Positions 1 to 9,242 of a stretch of 33,725 bases of DNA are shown in pieces. The first letter of the stretch is position 1; every line of letters begins with the position of its first letter. The stretch lies in contig JAESQU010000139.1 of NCBI GenBank assembly GCA_016764995.1, positions 1-33,725 of the forward strand, read 5' to 3'. The stretch is from SAR324 cluster bacterium (GTDB lineage: Bacteria > SAR324 > NAC60-12). The notes under the pieces are model-generated. The model was given only the letters and a program-made list of their open reading frames with translations. It was not told the origin of the DNA and did not search any database. Both the position numbers and the translations under genes were made by a program.

Positions 1-237
1 AACAACGAAAGGAACGGTTGGGAAACGACAATGCATTTCACGCAGGATACGGCTAAGCACCGTGCCATTCCCTACCCCTGCATCAAATATTTTTAAGGCG
101 GGAGGCTTGGGCTTGATACAATCAAATTCACGGCCGACTCTTTCGGCAGTTACCGCTTTTTCACTTGTAGTTGTGACAAAAAGCAAATACTTTTCACGGT
201 TATCAAAAAAGCGGAAAGGTTGATCAGTTGATTTCAT
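1..237 (-). CDS. SAM-dependent methyltransferase-like protein, N-terminal part (truncated by window edge)
   Basis: Reverse-strand reading from ATG at 237 is open to base 1: MKSTDQPFRFFDNREKYLLFVTTTSEKAVTAERVGREFDCIKPKPPALKIFDAGVGNGTVLSRILREMH...; glycine-rich motif I-like IFDAGVGNGTVL. Confidence 0.6.
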   Translation of the reverse strand, partial: MKSTDQPFRFFDNREKYLLFVTTTSEKAVTAERVGREFDCIKPKPPALKIFDAGVGNGTVLSRILREMHCRFPTVPFVV

Positions 238-370
238 TTTTGTCACGCAATTTCAAACCAATACTAGAATTAGGCTTTTGTTAATATATATTTCATTGAA
301 ATTTATTTTACCAATTTTAAACTTTACCTTGCTTTGGATGTTACGTTTTAAAAACAAGATAAAACATGTA

Positions 371-395
371 AATCACTTCCTTCTTGAAAGTGATT
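371..395 (-). terminator. Possible hairpin terminator overlapping the stop codon of the ureohydrolase gene
   Basis: AATCACTT-N9-AAGTGATT perfect 8-bp arms; on the minus strand followed by a weak T-rich tract (TACATGTTTTATC). Confidence 0.4.
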
Positions 396-1335
396 GCGCA
401 ACCACGCAGAGGATTTCAAACATCAGCGTTGCGCCCGTCAAAGCAGTGTAGCCAGTTGGATCAAAAGGAGGCGCTACTTCTACCACATCGCCACCATAAA
501 GATTAAGTTCGCCCAGTTCACGAATCATCAATTGTGCTTCCAAATTGCTGAATCCTCCGATTTCCGGTGTACCGGTTCCAGGCGCATAAATTGGGTCTAG
601 TCCATCAACATCAAAACTAATGTAAGCCGGTTCTGAACCTACAATGGACTTGGCCTCATCAATCACAGCTTTCCAACCTCGTTCGAAAAATTCTTCAATG
701 TAAATCACACGCATTCCGGAATCATGACTGAATTTCCAGAGATCCGGATCATTCAGAGAACCTCTGATGCCAATCTGGACAGTACGTTTCGGATCCAGCA
801 AACCTTCCTCAACCGCCCTTCTGAAAGGAGCGCCGTGATGAAACTTGGAGCCAAGATAGTCGTCACCTGTATCACAGTGTGCGTCAAAATGAACCATTCC
901 GAGCGGCCTGTCTGCCGCAATTGCCCGGAAAATCGGTAAGGTTACAGAATGATCTCCGCCTACGGAAACAGGCAGTACTCCGGATTCATGAACTTCACGG
1001 AAGAAACTTTCAATTTCCTGATGACTTTGTTCAAGATTAAAAGGACTTTCTACCCACGCGTCACCGACGTCCGCAATTTTTGCCAGAGCATAAGGATCAA
1101 TTCCGGTGACAGGATTCATTTTGCGGATCATACTACTCTGGTTCCGGATTTCACGCGGACCGTGTTTTGCTCCCGGCCGATTTGTCACACCCCCGTCAAA
1201 TGGTACTCCGACAAGTGCGATATCAAGTCCGGAAGGTGATTCCTGAAACGGCGCCCTGAAAAAAGTAGGGATGCCTGTGTAACGGGGGCGAAGTTGCGGA
1301 TCTGCAAACTCCGGATATTGATAAGTTCGTGACAT
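373..1335 (-). CDS. speB: Agmatinase/ureohydrolase family protein
   Basis: Ureohydrolase metal motifs GGDHSVTLP, HFDAHCDTGDD and SFDVDGLDPIYAPGTGTPEIGG; exact substrate not determinable. Confidence 0.88.
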   Translation of the reverse strand: MSRTYQYPEFADPQLRPRYTGIPTFFRAPFQESPSGLDIALVGVPFDGGVTNRPGAKHGPREIRNQSSMIRKMNPVTGIDPYALAKIADVGDAWVESPFNLEQSHQEIESFFREVHESGVLPVSVGGDHSVTLPIFRAIAADRPLGMVHFDAHCDTGDDYLGSKFHHGAPFRRAVEEGLLDPKRTVQIGIRGSLNDPDLWKFSHDSGMRVIYIEEFFERGWKAVIDEAKSIVGSEPAYISFDVDGLDPIYAPGTGTPEIGGFSNLEAQLMIRELGELNLYGGDVVEVAPPFDPTGYTALTGATLMFEILCVVAQSLSRRK

Positions 1336-1550
1336 ATTTTGTTTTCATGATTGCAGAAATAATCTGCGAGGTTAAAGCTCTACTGTGACTCAGCCAACTC
1401 TTCTTTAAATGTAAATGTTTGATTGAAATATCTTGGATGTTTCCCGAAAAAAGCAGGAACCGACAACGTATCGGGGCTTCAGACATTCAGGAAAATGTCA
1501 GATTCATTTTGATTTGAGAATCTAAACGATTTAATCTACAATTCATTCCG

Positions 1551-1567
1551 TGAGACTTCAAGTCTCA
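1551..1567. promoter_or_regulatory. Perfect palindrome, candidate operator
   Basis: TGAGACTT-C-AAGTCTCA, 8-bp arms with 1-nt centre, 62 bp upstream of the IclR-family ATG and in the divergent intergenic region. Confidence 0.5.
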
Positions 1568-1628
1568 GCAAATATAATTGTCAGTTAAATATCTAGCACT
1601 GCTTCCAAAATAAGTCAAAGGAAAATAT

Positions 1629-2405
1629 ATGGATAAATATTTTTTTGATAAAGGTTCTGCAATGCAGCGCATTCTTGCCATCTTGGAGCAAGTGGCAAAC
1701 TCTGATCGACCTGTTACACCAACTGAAATTAACGAAAAATTAAAACTCCCCAAAGCAACCATTCACCGCCTTTGTACAAAACTGGAAGATGAGCAGTTTT
1801 TACAACGCGAAATTGACGGTAAACGCTACTTGCCCGGAAATCGTCTGCGCAAAATTGCATTGGGCGTTGTTTGTAATGAACATTTCCGAACTCGGCGCAA
1901 TGCTGTTTTGATGCGTCTCTCAGAGGACATTGGTGAGACATGCAACATTTCAATTCCGGACGGCAGCCAAATGAGATATTTAGATCGTGCTGAAACTCAC
2001 TGGCCTTTACGGATGCAACTTCCAGTTGGAACTACTGTGCCTCTGCATTGTACATCAAGCGGTAAACTTTTTCTCAGTCAGTTTCACGGCGAACAACTTT
2101 CCAATTTGATAAATAATTTGAATTTAGAACAAAAAACCGCAAACACACTTACTAGCTGCGAGGCACTTGAAAAAGCTTTGGTAAAAGTCCGGAGAGAACA
2201 AGTTGGTACTGATAACGAGGAATTTGTTGATGGAATGGTCTGTGTTGCTGTTCCAATTTTGGACAAACATAAACGACTTTTTGCCACTTTGTCAATTCAT
2301 GCACCAAGCACCAGAATGTCACTCGAAGAACTCTCAAATCATGTCCCACGTTTACAGAAAGCGTCTGAAGACTTGACCTTGATTATTGATCCCAGTGAGA
2401 ATTAA
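1629..2405 (+). CDS. IclR-family transcriptional regulator
   Basis: N-terminal wHTH (MQRILAILEQVANSDRPVTPTEINEKLKLPKATIHRLCTKLEDEQFL) and IclR effector-domain features (HCTSSGKLFLSQF, VDGMVCVAVPILD). Confidence 0.88.
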   Translation: MDKYFFDKGSAMQRILAILEQVANSDRPVTPTEINEKLKLPKATIHRLCTKLEDEQFLQREIDGKRYLPGNRLRKIALGVVCNEHFRTRRNAVLMRLSEDIGETCNISIPDGSQMRYLDRAETHWPLRMQLPVGTTVPLHCTSSGKLFLSQFHGEQLSNLINNLNLEQKTANTLTSCEALEKALVKVRREQVGTDNEEFVDGMVCVAVPILDKHKRLFATLSIHAPSTRMSLEELSNHVPRLQKASEDLTLIIDPSEN

Positions 2406-2503
2406 TTGATAATTTTAACAGCTACAAAACAAAATCACGTCTTCAGGAGAAGTGTTATTTTCAAAAGTTCTTCGTTTCATTTCCTTGATTTAATCTCACT
2501 AAA

Positions 2504-3118
2504 ATGAAAAAACAATACGGCGCAATCCTGCTTGCAGGAGGACTTTCAACTCGCATGGGCCAGGACAAGGCAGCTCTTGAGATTGAAGGCAGAACTATGC
2601 TGGAAAGGCTTTTAGTTACACTACGTCCGCTGGTAGCTGAAACGGTAGTGATCCGGGCAGCAACACAGACTCTGCCGAAAATTCCACAGGAACTAAAGAC
2701 TTGGATCAAGGTTGGCAGGGATTCAGTTGAAGGTCGTGGACCACTTCAGGGTATTGTTGACGCATTGCCACTGTTGAGTGCCGAAATTGACAAGGTCTTT
2801 CTGCTTACGTGTGACCTGCCTTATTTAACCGGTGAATGGCTGCAAACTTTGCGTGACATTATGACTGACGAATATGATCTTGTCTGTACAGAAGAAGATA
2901 ATATTACAAATCCGCTACTGGCACTTTATCGTCGTCCTGTACTGGAACCTGCCTCGGAACTGCTTGCCGCGGGCAAACGCCGACCGTTATTACTTTGGGA
3001 TGGCTGGCGCATGGCTCGTCTTTCCGCTCCGGAAGAAACTCCCTGGATTTGTCAGGATGCAAATACTCCGGAAGAATTTCAAAAAGCAAAAACCTATTTT
3101 CAAACAAAAAAAGAATGA
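2504..3118 (+). CDS. mobA: Molybdenum cofactor guanylyltransferase
   Basis: [30 protein letters not shown] nucleotidyltransferase signature; [16 protein letters not shown]. Confidence 0.85.
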   Translation: MKKQYGAILLAGGLSTRMGQDKAALEIEGRTMLERLLVTLRPLVAETVVIRAATQTLPKIPQELKTWIKVGRDSVEGRGPLQGIVDALPLLSAEIDKVFLLTCDLPYLTGEWLQTLRDIMTDEYDLVCTEEDNITNPLLALYRRPVLEPASELLAAGKRRPLLLWDGWRMARLSAPEETPWICQDANTPEEFQKAKTYFQTKKE

Positions 3119-3786
3119 TTGATTTATACACAAGCGCAACTCCAAATGGATTCAAAGTTTCAATACTGCTGGAAGAACTTAAACTGCCTTATCATGTGAT
3201 TGCAATTGATCTTGAAAAAAAAGATCAAAAAAAACCTGAGTATCTCAAACTAAATCCTAACGGCAGAATTCCAACCATTGTTGACCGTGATAATGGCGAT
3301 TTTAGTGTTTTTGAATCCGGAGCAATTTTGATTTATCTTGCAGAAAAATCCGGACAGTTTTTGCCTGCTGATCCAAAAGGACGTTCCATAGTACTGCAAT
3401 GGTTGATGTTTCAGATGGGTGGAATAGGACCGATGCAGGGACAGGCACATGTATTTTATCGTTATGCACCGGAAAAAATCCAATATGCAATCGAGCGCTA
3501 CCAGAATGAAACTTTTCGGCTTTACACTGTGCTGGACACTCAGCTTAAAGAAAACGAATTCCTGACCGGCAAGCTCTCAATTGCGGACATCGCCACCTGG
3601 CCGTGGGTTCGTAGTTATCTCTGGGCAGGTTTGGAAATTGAGGAACTTCCTAATTTACGGCGCTGGCTGGATGTTTTAGCAGAGCGACCTGCTTTTCAAA
3701 AAGGAATTGAAGTGCCCTACAAGGTCGATCGAAGTACGACAACTGAAAAGCAAGCTCGCGAAAGAGGAAAAAACATCTTGATCTGA
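3115..3786 (+). CDS. Glutathione S-transferase family protein
   Basis: [33 protein letters not shown]...[15 protein letters not shown]...[16 protein letters not shown]. The ATG overlaps the mobA stop (ATGA), so start is 3115 rather than the ORF start 2995. Confidence 0.88.
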   Translation: MIDLYTSATPNGFKVSILLEELKLPYHVIAIDLEKKDQKKPEYLKLNPNGRIPTIVDRDNGDFSVFESGAILIYLAEKSGQFLPADPKGRSIVLQWLMFQMGGIGPMQGQAHVFYRYAPEKIQYAIERYQNETFRLYTVLDTQLKENEFLTGKLSIADIATWPWVRSYLWAGLEIEELPNLRRWLDVLAERPAFQKGIEVPYKVDRSTTTEKQARERGKNILI

Positions 3787-3796
3787 AAATAACCGC

Positions 3797-5383
3797 ATGT
3801 CTTCGCCACTACTTTCTGTTCAAAATCTGTCTGTTGATTTCACTCAAGGTGATCGTGTAACCCATGCGGTTCGGAATGCCTCGTTGGATTTGAACAGGGG
3901 AGAAACTCTCGCTCTTGTGGGAGAAAGCGGTTCCGGAAAATCAGTCACGGCACACTCTATTCTACGATTATTACCAAGTTCTGCTTCGCATCCGGAAGGA
4001 AATATTGAATTTGAAGGTCAAAATTTACTCAAGTTGTCGGAAGCAAAAATACGTGGTATTCGTGGTAACCGTATCGGGATGATTTTTCAGGAACCGATGA
4101 GTTCCCTGAATCCATTGCACACAATTGAAAAGCAAATTAGCGAAGTCTTATTTGTTCACCAGGGATTCCGTCAAAAACAGGCCCGTGAACGAACATTGGA
4201 ACTGTTGGAAATGGTGGAAATCCAAAATGCTGAAAAACGTTTAGGCGCGTTTCCCCATGAATTAAGCGGAGGACAACGCCAGCGTGTGATGATTGCCATG
4301 GCGCTGGCAAACAAGCCTGATGTGCTGATTGCAGATGAACCGACTACCGCGCTTGATGTAACGGTGCAGGCGCAAGTTCTTAAACTGTTGAGGCAACTGC
4401 AGGAGCAATTTAAAATGGCTATCCTGTTGATTACGCATGATCTTGGGATTGTGCGTCATCATACAGACAGGGTTGCGGTCATGACTCAAGGTGAAATTGT
4501 TGAGACAAACAAGACTGAGCCGCTATTTATACAGCCGCAGCACTCCTACACAAAACAACTTCTAGCCTCAGAACCAAGCGGAAATCCTGTAAGCGTTTCG
4601 GAATCTGCACCGGTTTTTGTCTCAATCAAAAATTTAAAGGTCTGGTTTCCAATTCAGAAAGGTGTTTTAAAACGTACCGTGGATCACGTCAAAGCGGTTG
4701 ATGGTGTAAGTTTGGAAATCCGCAAAGGTCACAGCCTCGGTGTTGTAGGAGAAAGTGGATCCGGAAAATCAACCCTCGGACTTGCTTTGCTCCGACTAAT
4801 AAAAAGTGAAGGTTTAATTCAGTTTGGAGATGTTTATTTGGATTCACTAAATCAGCGGCAAATCACACCGATTCGGAAGGCGATGCAAATTGTTTTTCAG
4901 GATCCATTCGGCAGCTTGAGTCCTCGGATGACTGTAGAACAAATAGTTGCGGAAGGTCTTGAAATCCACAATCTGGAGGATCAGGAAAATCATCAGAAAA
5001 ATATCGTACAGGTTCTTAAAGAAGTTGGTCTTGATCCGGAATTGAGACACCGTTATCCTCATGAATTTTCCGGAGGGCAACGTCAGCGTATCGCCATTGC
5101 CCGCGCACTTGTACTTAAACCCAGTTTTTTAGTTCTGGATGAACCGACCTCTTCGCTGGACCGCTCAGTGCAGTCTCAGGTTTTGGAACTCTTGCGTGAT
5201 TTACAAAAAAAATACAGCCTGACTTTCCTTTTCATCAGTCATGACTTAAAAATAATCCAGGCGCTTTGTCACGATATCATCGTCATGAAAGACGGAATTG
5301 TTGTTGAAGCAGGTCCAGCCGGAAAAATCCTGAATCAACCGCAAAATCCATATACTCAAGCTTTGCTAGAAGCTGCTTTTTGA
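3797..5383 (+). CDS. Fused dual-ATPase dipeptide/oligopeptide ABC transporter ATP-binding protein
   Basis: Two NBDs: Walker A GESGSGKS twice, signatures LSGGQRQRVMIAMAL and FSGGQRQRIAIARAL, Walker B VLIADEPTTALD and FLVLDEPTSSLD. Confidence 0.92.
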   Translation: MSSPLLSVQNLSVDFTQGDRVTHAVRNASLDLNRGETLALVGESGSGKSVTAHSILRLLPSSASHPEGNIEFEGQNLLKLSEAKIRGIRGNRIGMIFQEPMSSLNPLHTIEKQISEVLFVHQGFRQKQARERTLELLEMVEIQNAEKRLGAFPHELSGGQRQRVMIAMALANKPDVLIADEPTTALDVTVQAQVLKLLRQLQEQFKMAILLITHDLGIVRHHTDRVAVMTQGEIVETNKTEPLFIQPQHSYTKQLLASEPSGNPVSVSESAPVFVSIKNLKVWFPIQKGVLKRTVDHVKAVDGVSLEIRKGHSLGVVGESGSGKSTLGLALLRLIKSEGLIQFGDVYLDSLNQRQITPIRKAMQIVFQDPFGSLSPRMTVEQIVAEGLEIHNLEDQENHQKNIVQVLKEVGLDPELRHRYPHEFSGGQRQRIAIARALVLKPSFLVLDEPTSSLDRSVQSQVLELLRDLQKKYSLTFLFISHDLKIIQALCHDIIVMKDGIVVEAGPAGKILNQPQNPYTQALLEAAF

Positions 5384-5394
5384 GTTGCTAACTG

Positions 5395-5901
5395 CTATTT
5401 TCGTGGATTTATATGAGACAACTCATCCATCAGTGTGCCTGAAATTTGATAGGCTTTTCCAAAACCTTTGACGAAAAGTCCGGATTTCGGACGCAGACGC
5501 AGCAACTTAAAATCCGAAAGCATACGCAAAGTTTCCATCAACTCACCTGCACGCTGATCAAACAGCAACATGATTTTCTGCCAGTCATCTGTCTCCCTTT
5601 CCACTATTTCCACTTCACAATCAAAAGTCACACGTTTTCTGGCAAAAATATTTTCAGCATCTTCTTCTGATTCAATGAACATTATTCCGGCTCTTCCGTC
5701 ATTCAGCAAATTTCCGGTATGACGTGCCAGCGAACTTACATAAATATAAAAATGATTTTTTGGATCAACCACAAAGGGCGCATAACTGCTTTCCGGACGC
5801 CCATTTTCGCCAATTGTGGAGAGTTGCAGACTCCGAAATTTACTTAAAAATTTGAAATATTCTGCTTTTGTCATTGCAAGCTGAGATGTTAACTGTTTCA
5901 T
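5395..5901 (-). CDS. Pyridoxamine 5'-phosphate oxidase-fold / HugZ-like protein
   Basis: FRSLQLSTIGENGRPESSYAPFVVDPKNHFYIYVSSLARHTGNLLNDGRAGIMFIESEEDAENIFARKRVTFDCEVE; C-terminal LFVKGFGKAYQISG. Likely start MKQLTSQLAMTK at 5901; ORF extends to 5946. Confidence 0.75.
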   Translation of the reverse strand: MKQLTSQLAMTKAEYFKFLSKFRSLQLSTIGENGRPESSYAPFVVDPKNHFYIYVSSLARHTGNLLNDGRAGIMFIESEEDAENIFARKRVTFDCEVEIVERETDDWQKIMLLFDQRAGELMETLRMLSDFKLLRLRPKSGLFVKGFGKAYQISGTLMDELSHINPRK

Positions 5902-6273
5902 TTTTTGATTCTTGAAAAAAGTGTTTTGTGAAATGAACAATAACACGAAAATAAAATTTATTAAATTAATTTTTTGTATGGCATAGGTACCTAATATTGA
6001 ACAACTTTATTGCTCTTTGATTTTGTATATATAAAAAGAAATATAATATTTTTTAAAATTTTTTCATATTTATTATCAGTTATTTATGTGTAAGCGCTTC
6101 ATCTTTTTAGAATTCTTTTTTGTTGATTTTGTACCTGCTTTTGCTTTAAATTAGTGAGACCAGTCTGGTAGCTTACATTCCATGGACGGGAGAATATTTA
6201 CGTCAATCTCATGCAATAAAAAGCAAAATTTCGACGTAATAAAAACAGCAAATGGATTTGAAATTTTTTTAAG

Positions 6274-7758
6274 ATGGAGTTAAATCAAGAACAAGCATTG
6301 GAATTTAAAGAGTGCGTACGGCGCTCTTTAGCTCCACATGCAAACCAGTCGTGGCTGAATTCGCTACAGTTACTGAAAATCACTCCATCAAAAGTGATGC
6401 TGGGCGGTATTCCGCACAAAGTTTATCGTTACGAAATTAAAACAAATCACGAAGCTCTCCTCAAAAAAGTCCTCGACGAACTTTATCCGGAAAAAGCTCC
6501 ATTTTCGGAAAAAAGATTTGAATATAAAATTGGTGGAAGTACAAAGCACAGGAAAGCAGTTCAGCCTGAATTTGATCTTGATCAAGAACATAGTGTAGAA
6601 AAAACTGATGAAACAGATTCAGTAAAAATCAATTCTATCAATCAAGTAGAAGCCCCTTCAGACAGTCACAGTACTTATCTTCTGGATTCCTATATTCCTG
6701 GAAAACGGAATCTTTTAGCAAGTAGAGCCTGCCAAGCAGTCGTCAAGATGCCGGGAATTGCCTTTAATCCATTTGTGATTTACGGTGAATCCGGAACAGG
6801 AAAAACGCATTTACTGGAAGGAATCAACAATGAACTCCTGCAAAGCAAACCAAAAATAAATACTGTTCAGGTTTCCGCAGAAGATTTTTTGAATGACTTC
6901 ATCAATCATCTCAGATTGAACAAAATGAAAGAATTCCGTGATCATTACCGAAAAGTTGACGCTTTTCTGCTCGATGATTTACAGGCTTTGCTTCCTTCTG
7001 CCAAGTGTCAGGCGGAACTGCTTCACACAATTAACGCCCTTCGTAAGAAAAAGGCACAAATCGTCATTGCCTGTGAACAAGCGCCAACACAAATGTCGGG
7101 TCTCAGTTCCGGACTGCGCGGACGGCTTGAATCAGGATTGACGGTTGATATCGGAATTCCGGACGATCAAACACGAATTGAAATTCTGGAATGCAAAGCC
7201 AGAGAACGTGGAATTCCCCTTAGCAACGAACTGGCGATTTTTATCGTGCAGCATATCAAAGGCGGAATTGGACGCATGGAAGGTGTGTTGATGCGGCTTG
7301 GCGTTCATGCTTCATTGCTGAATGAGGAGTTGACAATTGATTTAGCAACTTATGTTCTCAAAGACTGGCTGGATGATTCTGCCCGAAATGCAAATCCGCT
7401 ACAATCCTCAAAGGTGGAATTTACTGATGAGACTGCAAAGAAAATACTTCAGCGGATTTATGTTATGTTTCAAATTTCAGAGGAAGGATTGCTTTCCTAT
7501 CGTCGTGATCGAAAACACACCAAGGCTCGACAGGCGGCAGTTTACCTGCTCAAACAACTTACCTCTCTTTCTCTAACTGAAATCGGAAAAATTGTCGGCC
7601 GTAACCATTCTACTATCCATGGCATCTTGAAAAAAGTTGGTGAGACAATGTCTAAAGATGGTTTCTTTCTCAAACAAATGCAGACTTTCATGCATGAATT
7701 TGAGGCAAAGACTGTTTCCGACCAAGTTCCGGAGCGAAAACGTAGTTACCGTTTTTAA
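6274..7758 (+). CDS. dnaA: Chromosomal replication initiator protein DnaA (divergent C-terminal signature)
   Basis: AAA+ FVIYGESGTGKTHLLEGI, Walker B AFLLDDLQALL, domain IV ARQAAVYLLKQLTSLSLTEIGKIVGRNHSTIHGILKKV. Confidence 0.88.
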   Translation: MELNQEQALEFKECVRRSLAPHANQSWLNSLQLLKITPSKVMLGGIPHKVYRYEIKTNHEALLKKVLDELYPEKAPFSEKRFEYKIGGSTKHRKAVQPEFDLDQEHSVEKTDETDSVKINSINQVEAPSDSHSTYLLDSYIPGKRNLLASRACQAVVKMPGIAFNPFVIYGESGTGKTHLLEGINNELLQSKPKINTVQVSAEDFLNDFINHLRLNKMKEFRDHYRKVDAFLLDDLQALLPSAKCQAELLHTINALRKKKAQIVIACEQAPTQMSGLSSGLRGRLESGLTVDIGIPDDQTRIEILECKARERGIPLSNELAIFIVQHIKGGIGRMEGVLMRLGVHASLLNEELTIDLATYVLKDWLDDSARNANPLQSSKVEFTDETAKKILQRIYVMFQISEEGLLSYRRDRKHTKARQAAVYLLKQLTSLSLTEIGKIVGRNHSTIHGILKKVGETMSKDGFFLKQMQTFMHEFEAKTVSDQVPERKRSYRF

Positions 7759-7891
7759 GTTACAGGATAGAAAATTCCGTAAAAACAAAATTTCCTTCCG
7801 CTCCCCAACATTGCCTTTCCCCTAAATATCAGCTAAATTGATCAGTATACACTAAGTCACTGAAACACAAATATTCTGTCTGATTTTCTTT

Positions 7892-8188
7892 ATGTCACTA
7901 AAATCATTCTTGTTTATTTTCAGACAGTCTGTTTTTTCGCTGATTATCATTTCCGGTTGCTCCAGTTTGCCGGAAAAAACATACGATCAAACTCCGAAGA
8001 GTTTTAGTAGACAAGTAAAAATAGTTTGTCTTCATACTGACGCTTCCCACTTTACAGTTAGAAATCTGCTGGTGCGACTTAAAAAACATGACGGCACTGA
8101 GATTGAATTAAAACATTACAACTCTTTGCTTCCGGATGGTTATTATTTTTGTACGGGGCAGAAGCGGAATTCATCGATCCTTGAATGA
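7892..8188 (+). CDS. Small putative lipoprotein of unknown function
   Basis: 98 aa; hydrophobic N-terminus ending in lipobox-like IISGCSSL. Confidence 0.5.
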   Translation: MSLKSFLFIFRQSVFSLIIISGCSSLPEKTYDQTPKSFSRQVKIVCLHTDASHFTVRNLLVRLKKHDGTEIELKHYNSLLPDGYYFCTGQKRNSSILE

Positions 8189-8197
8189 AACAAGAGA

Positions 8198-9205
8198 ATG
8201 CCTGAATCTTCACTGCCGAAAATCCTGATCCGAACACCAAACTGGCTCGGTGACCTTGTCATGTCAACAGGATTTATCAGGGCTGTTCTTGAAAAATATC
8301 CGGAATCAGAGGTTGATTTGATCGTAAAATCCGGATTTGTGAGCTTACCACTTCCTCACCGTGGAAAAATAATTCCGTTTGATCCTGAAAATAAATCGCC
8401 CGGAAAATTCGGAAAAACATTACGTGCGGAAAATTACTCTCATTTTTATGTCCTGCCTCCAAGCTTTTCTTCTGCCTGGATGGCCTTTCAAAGTAAAATT
8501 CCGCAGCGTATAGGCTATTCCGGAGAGTTCCGAAACCTGTTGCTGAGCAAAGCAAAAAAGCATGAAGGCAAACCACGTTCGCTCCACATCCTCCAGGAAT
8601 ACCTGAATTTGCTTGAGCCAGATCTTGTGCTGGAAAAATTTTCTCCGCATCTTGAAACAACTGCAGACTGGATCGAAAAACATTTAAATTCTTTTCAAAA
8701 ACCGTTGCCGGAATCTTTTATTGTCTTCACTCCAGGCGCGGTTTATGGTCCGGCAAAACAGTGGCCGCTTGAACATTTCCGTACCTTAGCTACTAAAATA
8801 ATACAGCATTTTGGAACTTCAATTCTTATTTTAGGAACTGATAAAGATGTTGAATCCGGAACGGAAATCTCAGCGGGACTTGAAGGAGTTCATAATTTTT
8901 GTGGACAAACTTCCTTAAACGAATTTTTGGCAATCTTGGCAAAAGCCAAATTACTGGTTGGAAATGATTCCGGAAGCATGCATTTAATGAGTGCTTTGCA
9001 GCGGCCGCAAATTGCTATTTTCGGCTCAACATCTCCTACCTGGACAGGCCCTGTCAATCCTCATGCCTCTGTCTTGAGCCGGAATTTATTCTGCTCACCA
9101 TGTTTCGCAAGAACCTGCCGTTACGGTCACTACGACTGTCTCACACAAATTCAGCCTGAACTCGTGCTTCAAGAAATACAAAAAGTTCTTACTCCGAAAA
9201 ATTAA
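8198..9205 (+). CDS. waaF: ADP-heptose--LPS heptosyltransferase family (WaaF-like)
   Basis: GT9 features: ILIRTPNWLGDLVMSTGFIRAVLEKYPESEVDLIV; FTPGAVYGPAKQWPLEHF; LVGNDSGSMHLMSALQRPQIAIFGSTSPTWTGP. Confidence 0.87.
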   Translation: MPESSLPKILIRTPNWLGDLVMSTGFIRAVLEKYPESEVDLIVKSGFVSLPLPHRGKIIPFDPENKSPGKFGKTLRAENYSHFYVLPPSFSSAWMAFQSKIPQRIGYSGEFRNLLLSKAKKHEGKPRSLHILQEYLNLLEPDLVLEKFSPHLETTADWIEKHLNSFQKPLPESFIVFTPGAVYGPAKQWPLEHFRTLATKIIQHFGTSILILGTDKDVESGTEISAGLEGVHNFCGQTSLNEFLAILAKAKLLVGNDSGSMHLMSALQRPQIAIFGSTSPTWTGPVNPHASVLSRNLFCSPCFARTCRYGHYDCLTQIQPELVLQEIQKVLTPKN

Positions 9206-9242
9206 CTCTGCACCGAAAATTGTTTTAGAAAAAGAATATCCG

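Noticed and set aside
394-1239. Plus-strand ORFs antisense to the ureohydrolase (394-600, 724-939, 949-1239)
   Set aside because: Shadow ORFs of a strongly supported minus-strand gene.
1223-1486. Minus-strand 87-aa ORF upstream of the ureohydrolase gene
   Set aside because: Overlaps the start of a well-supported CDS in another frame and has no recognisable features.
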